This document shows, one piece after another, positions 7,535 through 15,063 of a stretch of 64,000 bases of DNA. A program made the translations under genes and the position numbers. Each line of letters starts with the position of its first letter. The stretch's first letter is position 1. This DNA is from Phycisphaerae bacterium. GTDB lineage: Bacteria; Planctomycetota; Phycisphaerae; Sedimentisphaerales; UBA12454. Under the pieces are notes generated by a model. The model did no database searches, was not told the origin of the DNA, and saw nothing but the letters and a program-made list of their open reading frames with translations. Where the stretch lies: positions 276,393 to 340,392 of the forward strand of contig JBAZHC010000001.1 of the NCBI GenBank assembly GCA_041652575.1, in the 5' to 3' direction.

Positions 7535-8764
7535 ATGGAGACACAATTGTTTACAAATCCGTTCAAACCTGGTGCGGGACATATGCCACCGCATTTGGCG
7601 GGCAGAACTAAACAAACACAGGAATTTCAACAACTTCTTGAGCAAACTATTGTGATAAAGAATCTTGTGCTGACAGGTTTGCGAGGAGTTGGAAAGACAG
7701 TTTTGCTGGATACTCTCAAACCGATAGCGGTGAAAGCTGGATGGCTTTGGGCGGGTACGGATTTATCCGAATCGACAAGTATTAGCGAAGAAACGGTGGC
7801 ATTGCGTTTGATTACAGACTTGTCTGTAGTTACATCAAATATTGTGTTTGATAGACAAATAGTACATACATTTGGATTCAGGAATGATGAGACTCTTATT
7901 GATACAACTCTTAATTACGAATTTTTAATAAACCTTTTTAAAAATATACCGGGTCTTATCTCTGATAAACTGAAAGGCGTTCTTGAATTTGTATGGGATT
8001 GTCTAAAACGTCAGAATATCAGAGGGTTGATATTTGCTTACGACGAAGCGCAGACAATGGCGGACCATACTGAAAAGGAACAATACCCGCTTTCACTTTT
8101 GCTGGATGTATTTCAGTCATTACAGAAAAAAGAAATTCCATTTATGCTGGTAATGGTCGGCCTGCCGACATTATTTCCGAAATTGGTTGAAGCGCGGACA
8201 TTCTCAGAAAGAATGTTTAGAGTGGTTTTCCTTAACAAGTTAAATGAACAAGACAGTAGAGATGCTATTGTCAAACCTATCCAAGACAAGAACTGTTCAG
8301 TGAAACTTTCTGAAGAATCAATCAACCTCATAATAAAGACGTCTGGAGGTTATCCCTACTTTATACAGTTTATATGCAAGGAGGTTTATGATATTTTTGT
8401 ACAACAGCATATGGGGGGACAAAATTTAAGGGCTCCTCTTGATGAAATAACACGGAAACTGGATAATGATTTTTTTGCTGGCAGATGGGCAAGGGCAACT
8501 GATAGACAACGTGATTTACTTACGATAATTGCCGAATTACCTAATGCAGATGATGAATTTACGGTGCAGGATGTAGTTGAAGAAGCTAAAAAGTCGGAGA
8601 AACCATTCAGTGCAAGTCACGTTAGTCAGATGCTGGTATCGTTGACGAATTCCGGTCTTGTTTACAAGAATAGATACGGCAAATATTCTTTTGCCGTTCC
8701 TTTGCTTGCACAATATATATTAAGACAATCAAGGGAAAACTCTCAACAGCCAAGGTTATTCTAA
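7535..8764 (+). CDS. AAA ATPase with C-terminal winged-helix region (AAA_16/ORC-like)
   Basis: This 409-residue protein begins with the NPFKPGAGHMPPHLAGR arm common to ORC/AAA_16-type ATPases. Walker A GLRGVGKT lies near residues 48-56. Walker B FAYDEAQ lies near 167-173. The SGGYPYFIQFIC sensor-2 region lies near 270. The C-terminus looks like a winged helix (FSASHVSQMLVSLTNSGLVY). Such proteins are usually accessory and often travel with mobile elements or defence loci, but no partner gene is present here. AGGAG lies upstream of the ATG. The gene is AT-rich and has its own operator-like promoter between mnmE and mutS, suggesting insertion. Its function is unknown. Confidence 0.75.
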   Translation: METQLFTNPFKPGAGHMPPHLAGRTKQTQEFQQLLEQTIVIKNLVLTGLRGVGKTVLLDTLKPIAVKAGWLWAGTDLSESTSISEETVALRLITDLSVVTSNIVFDRQIVHTFGFRNDETLIDTTLNYEFLINLFKNIPGLISDKLKGVLEFVWDCLKRQNIRGLIFAYDEAQTMADHTEKEQYPLSLLLDVFQSLQKKEIPFMLVMVGLPTLFPKLVEARTFSERMFRVVFLNKLNEQDSRDAIVKPIQDKNCSVKLSEESINLIIKTSGGYPYFIQFICKEVYDIFVQQHMGGQNLRAPLDEITRKLDNDFFAGRWARATDRQRDLLTIIAELPNADDEFTVQDVVEEAKKSEKPFSASHVSQMLVSLTNSGLVYKNRYGKYSFAVPLLAQYILRQSRENSQQPRLF

Positions 8765-8770
8765 AAAAAT

Positions 8771-11407
8771 ATGACACAACAGCAAGACAAATTAACACCG
8801 GCGATGAAGCAGTATGACAGCTTCAAGAAGAAATACCCTGACTGCATTTTGTTTTTCAGGATGGGGGATTTCTACGAGACTTTCTACAGGGACGCTCAAA
8901 TCTGCTCGCAGGTTTGCGGCCTTACGCTGACCAGCAGAAGCAAGGGCGAAAATCCCGTTCCTCTTGCAGGCGTTCCATTTCACGCGGTTGACGGCTATCT
9001 GAAAAAAATGATTAAGGCTGGCTACAAAGTCGCCGTCTGCGAACAAATCGAAGACGCAAGACTTGCCAAAGGCGTTGTCAAACGCGATGTAATCCGGATT
9101 ATCACGCCGGGAACTCTTACCGATGATATGCTGCTGGAAGAAAAACAGGATAATTTTCTCTGTGCGATAAGTCTTAATACGAAGAACGCGGCGATAAGCT
9201 GGGTCGATATTTCGACGGGACATTTTTTCGCTCGCGCAGTTCCTGAAGGCGCGTTGGTCGATGAGATTCTGCGGATTTCGCCTGCGGAGTGTATTTTGCC
9301 GGACGGGCGCGGCGAATTGTTTGGCGAGGAGATTAAAAAACTCGCATCGCAGATTGAACGGTCCGGCAGTACGATAATAACATATCGGCCGGGATGGTAT
9401 TTCGAGCCTTACGATGCTTATAAGAGGCTTATAGACCATTTCGGCACAAAGACGCTCGAAGGGTTCGGCATAAAGGACGACAGTTTCATAATCAGTCCGG
9501 CAGGGGCAGTAATTGAATATCTGAAGGAAACGCAAAAGACCGCGCTGGGACATATTTCGAGTATTAAATTGGTCGAGCAGAAAAAATTTCTTCAGATTGA
9601 CCAGGTAACGCTGAGAAGTCTTGAGGTTCTATCGACGATTCGCGGCGGGAAAGGTTCGCTGATTGAAACTATCGACCGCACGCTGACCGGCATGGGCGGC
9701 AGGATGCTGCGATACTGGTTGTGTATGCCTTTGAACGAGACGAGCTCAATCGAATTAAGACAGGATGCGGTCGGAGAGCTTATTGAAAAGAAAATAGAGT
9801 CCGATGAGGGATGCCTTACGGCACTTGAAAAAATACGCGGCATCCTGAAAAATTTCGCAGACCTTGAAAGGATTATCGCGAGAATCAGTACTTTAAGAGC
9901 GGGGCCGAGAGATTTACTTGCTCTTGTGCAGAGCTTAAAAAAGACAGAACCATTGAAACAAGTTCTGCTTGGCCTGACGGCCGACATATTTGTGAATCTT
10001 TCGAAAAACTGCGATACGATGAAAGAACTTGCCGATTTGCTCGATTTGGCGATTGAGCCGAATTGCCCGACGCATCTTCGCGACGGCGGGGTGATAAAGA
10101 CAGGTTTTAATGCCGAGCTTGACGAACTTCGCAATATATCCAGAGATGTCAGGACCTGGCTTGCGCAGTATCAGCAGAAGGAAATCGAGCGAACCGGTAT
10201 AACGAATCTGAAGGTCGGCTTTAATAATGTTTTCGGCTATTATATTGAGATTTCAAATTCCAACGCCGATAGAGCACCTGCCGATTATGTCCGCAAGCAG
10301 ACTGTAAAGAATGCTGAACGGTACATAACGGATGAATTGAAAAAATATGAGGAGAAAATTCTTACCGCGGGAGAAAAAGGTATCGAGCTTGAGCTGAAAT
10401 TATTCGAACAGATTCGGGCGCAGTGCAGCAGCTATACTCAAAAAATTATGTCGCTCGCGGAAATTGTCGCGACGGTCGATTGTCTTTGCGCATTCGCTCA
10501 TCTTGCAATGTCGCAGAATTATACCCGGCCGAAGGTTACAAACGGAACAGAACTGGTCATCAATGACGGCAGACATCCGGTGCTTGCTGAAATTCTCGGC
10601 AATGAATTTATGCCGAACGATGTAGAACTTGGCAATGGCAGCGGTGATGTGATGATTATCACAGGTCCTAATATGAGCGGCAAGAGCACTTATATCAGGC
10701 AAACGGCGCTTCTTGTGCTGTTGGCTCAGACGGGCAGTTTTATTCCCGCAAAGCAGGCGGAGATAGGTCTGGTTGACAGTATTTTTACGCGAGTCGGCGC
10801 ATCGGATGAAATCGTGCGCGGGCAATCGACATTTATGGTTGAGATGACCGAGACGGCGAATATCATTAACAACGCGACTGAAAAATCGCTTGTGATTCTC
10901 GACGAAGTCGGCAGGGGGACGAGCACTTATGACGGCCTGTCTCTTGCATGGGCGATAACGGAACATATCGCAAATAAAATAAAATGCAGAACACTCTTTG
11001 CGACGCATTATCATGAGCTTACCGCTCTGGCGGAACTTTTGGTTAATGTGAAAAATTGCAATGTCGCGGTTCGTGAGTGGATGGACGAGGTGGTATTTCT
11101 GCATAAGATAGTCCCCGGCGGAACGGACAAAAGTTACGGCATTCACGTTGCCAAACTTGCCGGGATTCCCAAATCCATTCTTGAACGCAGTAAAGAGATT
11201 CTTGCTGAGCTGGAAAATACTTTTCAGAAGGAAACTTCAGGCGATAAACTCACGAAACAGCGGACAAAACAGCCTGACAACCAGCTTTTCGACCAGAAAG
11301 AAAAGGATGTACTTGAAAAGCTGAAAGGCCTTGATGTTAATAATCTTACGCCGATACAGGCGATAAATCTGCTTAACGAGATTAAAGATTTTTTAAGGAA
11401 ACAATAG
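8771..11407 (+). CDS. mutS: DNA mismatch repair protein MutS
   Basis: This is a full-length MutS (878 residues). The mismatch-binding domain I shows FFRMGDFYETFYRDA, with the Phe-x-Glu mismatch wedge. The connector, lever and clamp domains follow. The ATPase shows Walker A GPNMSGKST (about 632-640), the ST motif GRGTSTYDGLSLAWA with Walker B LDEVG (about 708), and FATHYHEL. A C-terminal helix-turn-helix dimerisation segment is present (LDVNNLTPIQAINLLNEIKD). It starts 6 bp after the AAA ATPase gene without a clear ribosome site. MutL is not in the window. Confidence 0.97.
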   Translation: MTQQQDKLTPAMKQYDSFKKKYPDCILFFRMGDFYETFYRDAQICSQVCGLTLTSRSKGENPVPLAGVPFHAVDGYLKKMIKAGYKVAVCEQIEDARLAKGVVKRDVIRIITPGTLTDDMLLEEKQDNFLCAISLNTKNAAISWVDISTGHFFARAVPEGALVDEILRISPAECILPDGRGELFGEEIKKLASQIERSGSTIITYRPGWYFEPYDAYKRLIDHFGTKTLEGFGIKDDSFIISPAGAVIEYLKETQKTALGHISSIKLVEQKKFLQIDQVTLRSLEVLSTIRGGKGSLIETIDRTLTGMGGRMLRYWLCMPLNETSSIELRQDAVGELIEKKIESDEGCLTALEKIRGILKNFADLERIIARISTLRAGPRDLLALVQSLKKTEPLKQVLLGLTADIFVNLSKNCDTMKELADLLDLAIEPNCPTHLRDGGVIKTGFNAELDELRNISRDVRTWLAQYQQKEIERTGITNLKVGFNNVFGYYIEISNSNADRAPADYVRKQTVKNAERYITDELKKYEEKILTAGEKGIELELKLFEQIRAQCSSYTQKIMSLAEIVATVDCLCAFAHLAMSQNYTRPKVTNGTELVINDGRHPVLAEILGNEFMPNDVELGNGSGDVMIITGPNMSGKSTYIRQTALLVLLAQTGSFIPAKQAEIGLVDSIFTRVGASDEIVRGQSTFMVEMTETANIINNATEKSLVILDEVGRGTSTYDGLSLAWAITEHIANKIKCRTLFATHYHELTALAELLVNVKNCNVAVREWMDEVVFLHKIVPGGTDKSYGIHVAKLAGIPKSILERSKEILAELENTFQKETSGDKLTKQRTKQPDNQLFDQKEKDVLEKLKGLDVNNLTPIQAINLLNEIKDFLRKQ

Positions 11408-11476
11408 TTTTATTTTGGGTTGAATATCCTTTATAGCCGTATTACAATAGCGGCGGATTTTTAATTGAGGTGAAAA

Positions 11477-11986
11477 ATGTATTGTCAAAAATGCGGTGCC
11501 GAAAATCTTGAAAACGCTGCGATATGTCAAAGCTGCGGCGGAGTGTTCGTTTACAGTAAGCCGACAAGAACCAGCGGCATGGCAATAACCTCGACAATTC
11601 TCAGCATCACCGGCTTTTCGCTGTTCGGTATATTCTGCATAACTTTGATACTCGGCCTTATCTTCGGCATAATGGCCCTGATTACATGGATACTCAGTCT
11701 CGTATTCGGTATCCTTGCTCTTATCACATGGATACTCGGTTTGGTTCTGGGCATAATGGCCATGAGTAAGGTCAGCAAATCCGGCGGACAAATCAGAGGC
11801 AAAGGTTTTGCGGTCAGCGGCGTTTCCCTCTCGGCATCGGGACTGGCGCTTTTACTGACGATTGTCGGAGTGCTTTTATTTATCAGTTCGGCAACGACGC
11901 TTTCGCTGCAGAAGAAAATGAAATCGCAGCAAACCACGGTTACCATCGTCGAAGACGACAACGAACCGAACGCTGTGGAAGAGTAA
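11477..11986 (+). CDS. Zinc-ribbon membrane protein, DUF4190-like, with triplicated membrane segment
   Basis: The N-terminus is a zinc ribbon (CQKCGAENLENAAICQSCGG, residues 3-22). Hydrophobic segments follow, with the DUF4190 signature SKSGGQIRGKGFAVSGVSLS. A 14-residue unit occurs three times in tandem: ILGLIFGIMALITW, ILSLVFGILALITW and ILGLVLGIMAMSKV. These correspond to 42-bp DNA repeats at 11648-11689, 11690-11731 and 11732-11773. The family is of unknown function. The C-terminal tail (VEDDNEPNAVEE) is acidic. GAGGTG precedes the ATG. Confidence 0.75.
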   Translation: MYCQKCGAENLENAAICQSCGGVFVYSKPTRTSGMAITSTILSITGFSLFGIFCITLILGLIFGIMALITWILSLVFGILALITWILGLVLGIMAMSKVSKSGGQIRGKGFAVSGVSLSASGLALLLTIVGVLLFISSATTLSLQKKMKSQQTTVTIVEDDNEPNAVEE

Positions 11987-12001
11987 ATAGCATAAGGATA
12001 T

Positions 12002-12502
12002 TCAGTCTGTAGTTTTACGGCTGGTTTTCATACGCGACAAAACATAGAGCACTATCAATATAACAAAACATACGATGCAAATTTCTTTTACCTGGTTTTG
12101 TGACAGCAGCCGCCAAAGGTAATTTTTTCTTATCGGCCAGAAAGGCTTTACATCGTAGTGATAAATCCCGTCAATAAGCACGTGCATCCATACACCGAGA
12201 ATGCCTGAAATAATCATTTTCAGGAAATTTGTCTGATATGGTATCCTGATTTTCTCCATAGCCCGGCCAAGAACATCACGCCAGGGCCAGGCGGCCAATC
12301 CGCAAAACGCTCCGACGACCGAACCTATAAGAAAAGTATGGCAGAGCCTGTGATAAGGCCAGCCCAGATGCAGTATGCTAATCAGCGGCACTTCGAGGTC
12401 AACCGCTACATTTGCCAGCACAAACACCGGAAAGTCTATCCACTTGCGGAAGATATATCCGAGCAGTCCTGAAGGTCCAAAATGATAAGGCGTAAAAGGC
12501 AT
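12002..12502 (-). CDS. YdjM/DUF4184-like integral membrane protein
   Basis: This 166-residue, four-helix membrane protein has conserved histidines and acids: PYHFGPSGLLGY, VAVDLEVPL, HRLCHTFLIG and HVLIDGIYHYD. The pattern resembles the YdjM-like membrane-bound putative metal-dependent hydrolases. It is convergent with the DUF4190-like gene and divergent from ftsW. The function is unknown beyond family resemblance. Confidence 0.65.
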   Translation of the reverse strand: MPFTPYHFGPSGLLGYIFRKWIDFPVFVLANVAVDLEVPLISILHLGWPYHRLCHTFLIGSVVGAFCGLAAWPWRDVLGRAMEKIRIPYQTNFLKMIISGILGVWMHVLIDGIYHYDVKPFWPIRKNYLWRLLSQNQVKEICIVCFVILIVLYVLSRMKTSRKTTD

Positions 12503-12607
12503 AGGCGAATTATAGTTTTGGCACCGCTTAAGTCTATTAAAAACTCCGATATACCTTTCCGGTTTTGTGATTGATTCTTCGGCCTGTTTTGCGGATAATC
12601 CTTTTCC

Positions 12608-13765
12608 GTGAAGATAATACCTGAAAATCGGACGATTGCTAATATGGTGGTTTGCCTGACAGTTACGCTAATGGCTATCGGCGCGATTTTTGTTTTCAGC
12701 GCAAGCGCAAGAATAGATATCGAATACAACCTTCTTAAATTTTATACATATCCGGAGTTTAAGCAGGCATTGTTTTTTCTTGCGGCGATTGGGATTGTAT
12801 TCGGCGTCAGCTTCTTTAACTATCGAAAGTTCGCTTTTTCAGACAATACTCTGGGAGGCTGGCTTAAGAACCCAACGGCCTATCTTGTCGGTGGCAGTAT
12901 CATATTGCTTGTTATCGTGCTTATTCCCGGCATAGGAGTTGAGATTAATAATGCCCGCCGATGGTTAAGGTTGGGCGCAGGTCCGATAACGCTCAATTTC
13001 CAGCCGTCTGAACTGGCAAAATGGTCGCTCGTTTTATTTATTCCCGCGGTTTCGGTGATGTTCGGCGAAAGGCTCAGGAGTTTTTTTAAAGGATTTGTGC
13101 CGATTTTTCTGCTTATCGGTTTTATAGCGGGGCTTATACTGATCGAAGATTTCGGCACGGCTTTGTTTGTGGCGTTTGTAAGTCTTGCGGTTTTGTTCGT
13201 GGCAGGCGGCAAGTGGTGGCATTTCCTGACGCCATTGCCGGTGCTGGTTGCTGTTTTTGCCCTTGCGATACTTTCCTCTCCGGAAAGAATTGAAAGGATA
13301 AAGTCGTTTGTTCAGCCGGGCGATTCTACGGCCCAGACTTCGGGCTATCAAATCAGGCAGTCTCTTATCGCCGTTTCGACCGGCGGTCTTTTGGGGAAAG
13401 GTCTCGGCGGCGGAATCAGCAAGTATGGCCATCTGCCGGAAGATACCACCGATTTTATTTTTGCGATAATAGCCGAGGAGCTTGGTTTTGTCGGCGTCTG
13501 TGTGGTGATTCTGCTGTTTTTGCTTTTTATAGCTCTTGGAATAATTATTATTTACAGATGTCCGGACGACTTCGGCAAACTACTTGCCTTCGGTATTGTT
13601 CTTACGATAACTTTTCAGGCGATGATAAATCTTGGCGTCGTTACCCGTCTTTTACCCACAAAGGGCATTGCCCTTCCTTTTTTAAGTGCAGGCGGAACAC
13701 ATCTGTTTCTTGCGGCGGCGGCGGCCGGGCTCCTTGCATCCGTTGCCAGAAGGAGCGAGGAATGA
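12608..13765 (+). CDS. ftsW: Peptidoglycan glycosyltransferase FtsW (SEDS family)
   Basis: This 385-residue polytopic SEDS protein polymerises lipid II at the division site. Recognisable parts are VFSASARIDI in the first helix, NNARRWLRLGAGPITLNFQPSELAKW, DFGTALF and GYQIRQSLIAVSTGGLLGKG. Also present are LPEDTTDFIFAIIAEELGFVG and TRLLPTKGIALPFLSAGG near the C-terminus. The listed start is GTG; an ATG at 12644 is an alternative. murG follows 57 bp downstream, the classic ftsW-murG order, but the rest of the dcw cluster is absent here. Confidence 0.93.
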   Translation: MKIIPENRTIANMVVCLTVTLMAIGAIFVFSASARIDIEYNLLKFYTYPEFKQALFFLAAIGIVFGVSFFNYRKFAFSDNTLGGWLKNPTAYLVGGSIILLVIVLIPGIGVEINNARRWLRLGAGPITLNFQPSELAKWSLVLFIPAVSVMFGERLRSFFKGFVPIFLLIGFIAGLILIEDFGTALFVAFVSLAVLFVAGGKWWHFLTPLPVLVAVFALAILSSPERIERIKSFVQPGDSTAQTSGYQIRQSLIAVSTGGLLGKGLGGGISKYGHLPEDTTDFIFAIIAEELGFVGVCVVILLFLLFIALGIIIIYRCPDDFGKLLAFGIVLTITFQAMINLGVVTRLLPTKGIALPFLSAGGTHLFLAAAAAGLLASVARRSEE

Positions 13766-13774
13766 GACACTTTT

Positions 13775-13881
13775 ACCCTCACACCTATTTGCACAGTTGT
13801 ACTAAAGATACAGGACATTAGAATGATACCGTTATCATCAAATATTCAAATTGCTGACAAAAAACAAATAGGTGTGAGGGT
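13775..13881. repeat. Perfect 17-bp inverted repeat enclosing the murG start
   Basis: The left arm 13775-13791 (ACCCTCACACCTATTTG) and right arm 13865-13881 (CAAATAGGTGTGAGGGT) are exact reverse complements with a 73-nt loop. The right arm lies within murG codons (Q-I-G-V-R-V). The loop holds the AGGA ribosome site and the ATG at 13823. Confidence 0.9.
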
Positions 13882-14980
13882 TTATTTTGCCGGCGGCGGT
13901 ACGGGCGGTCACATTTATCCCGCTGTCGCGGTTGCTCAGGAGCTTTTTAAAATAGAGCCGTCCTGCAAAATAACCTTTTTTTGCAGTCAAAGGCCTATAG
14001 ATGCCAGGGTTCTTGCCGGTACCGGTTTTAGTTTTATTCCACTGCCCGCTATGGGACTTTCAAAAAATCCTTATCAGTTTTTTTCGTTTTTGCGTTCTAT
14101 TTTTGCGGCCAAAAAAATCGCGAAAAAAACAATGCTCGATGATAAACCGGAAAAAGCCGTTCTTTTCAGTATAGGCGGTTTTGTTTCCGCAGGTCCCGTC
14201 CTTGCCGCGAAAAATTTAAAGATACCGGTCGCGATGCTTAATATTGACGCTGTGCCGGGCAAGGCGAACAGTTTTCTTGCCCGTTACACAAGGGATATTT
14301 TTGTTCAGTTTGCCAGGACAAGCAATTATTTCGGATTAAATAATAAAAAGGTCATAGTAACTGGATGCCCGCTGCGCGGAGCGTTTTTCAATCCTGACAA
14401 AACCAAAGCTGTTGAAAAACTGGGACTGAGTCCGAAAAAGAAAATACTTCTCGTTACAGGCGCATCAGGCGGGGCGGAAAATATAAATAATGTTTTAGGG
14501 TATCTTCTTGACCGGCTCCAGGGCTTTGCCGAGAGCTGGCAGATTGTTCATTTAGCGGGCATCTCCCATTACGATACCGTCCGAACGATTTACAGGCAGG
14601 CGAGAATTGGTTATAAGGTTCTGGATTATTGCGATGATATGCCGAATCTGCTCGCCGCGGCGGACCTTGTTATCGGCAGGGCCGGTGCGATGAGCGTGGC
14701 GGAATTTGCCGCTTCCGGAACGCCGGCGATATGTCTGCCTTATCCTTATCACAAAGACCAGCATCAGAGGCTCAATGGGCAGTTTCTCGTAGATGCCGGC
14801 TGCGGGCGTTTAGTCGATGATTTGTGCGATACTGAAAAGACCGCAATGCTTTTATGGGCTGTTCTTTGCGAACTTATGAATTCGGACGAAAAAAGAGCTC
14901 AAATGAAGCGCAATTGTGCCGGTCTTGCCCGCTCCGACGCGGTGGTGCAGATTGCACGAAAACTGTTGAGTTATCGATAA
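13823..14980 (+). CDS. murG: UDP-GlcNAc:lipid I N-acetylglucosaminyltransferase MurG
   Basis: MurG converts lipid I to lipid II at the inner membrane. Family motifs are GGGTGGHIYPAVAVAQ (residues about 24-39), SIGGFVSAGPVLAA, GASGGAENIN and GRAGAMSVAEFAASGTPAICLPYP. The ATG at 13823 is preceded by AGGA at a good distance and gives a 17-residue extension over typical MurG. A GTG at 13874 (VRVYFAGGGTGG) would give the usual length. The extension and both arms of a 17-bp inverted repeat coincide, so the true start is uncertain. Confidence 0.95.
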   Translation: MIPLSSNIQIADKKQIGVRVYFAGGGTGGHIYPAVAVAQELFKIEPSCKITFFCSQRPIDARVLAGTGFSFIPLPAMGLSKNPYQFFSFLRSIFAAKKIAKKTMLDDKPEKAVLFSIGGFVSAGPVLAAKNLKIPVAMLNIDAVPGKANSFLARYTRDIFVQFARTSNYFGLNNKKVIVTGCPLRGAFFNPDKTKAVEKLGLSPKKKILLVTGASGGAENINNVLGYLLDRLQGFAESWQIVHLAGISHYDTVRTIYRQARIGYKVLDYCDDMPNLLAAADLVIGRAGAMSVAEFAASGTPAICLPYPYHKDQHQRLNGQFLVDAGCGRLVDDLCDTEKTAMLLWAVLCELMNSDEKRAQMKRNCAGLARSDAVVQIARKLLSYR

Positions 14981-15063
14981 TTGTTATTTTTATTTACAAT
15001 CATTTTTACTGAACGTAGAATGCCATTAAAGCGTATGCCGTGAAAAGGACGAATAGGACTATA

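Noticed and set aside
13823..13873. The murG N-terminal extension as a signal peptide
   Set aside because: The 17 residues (MIPLSSNIQIADKKQIG) are not hydrophobic enough, and MurG is a cytoplasmic peripheral enzyme.
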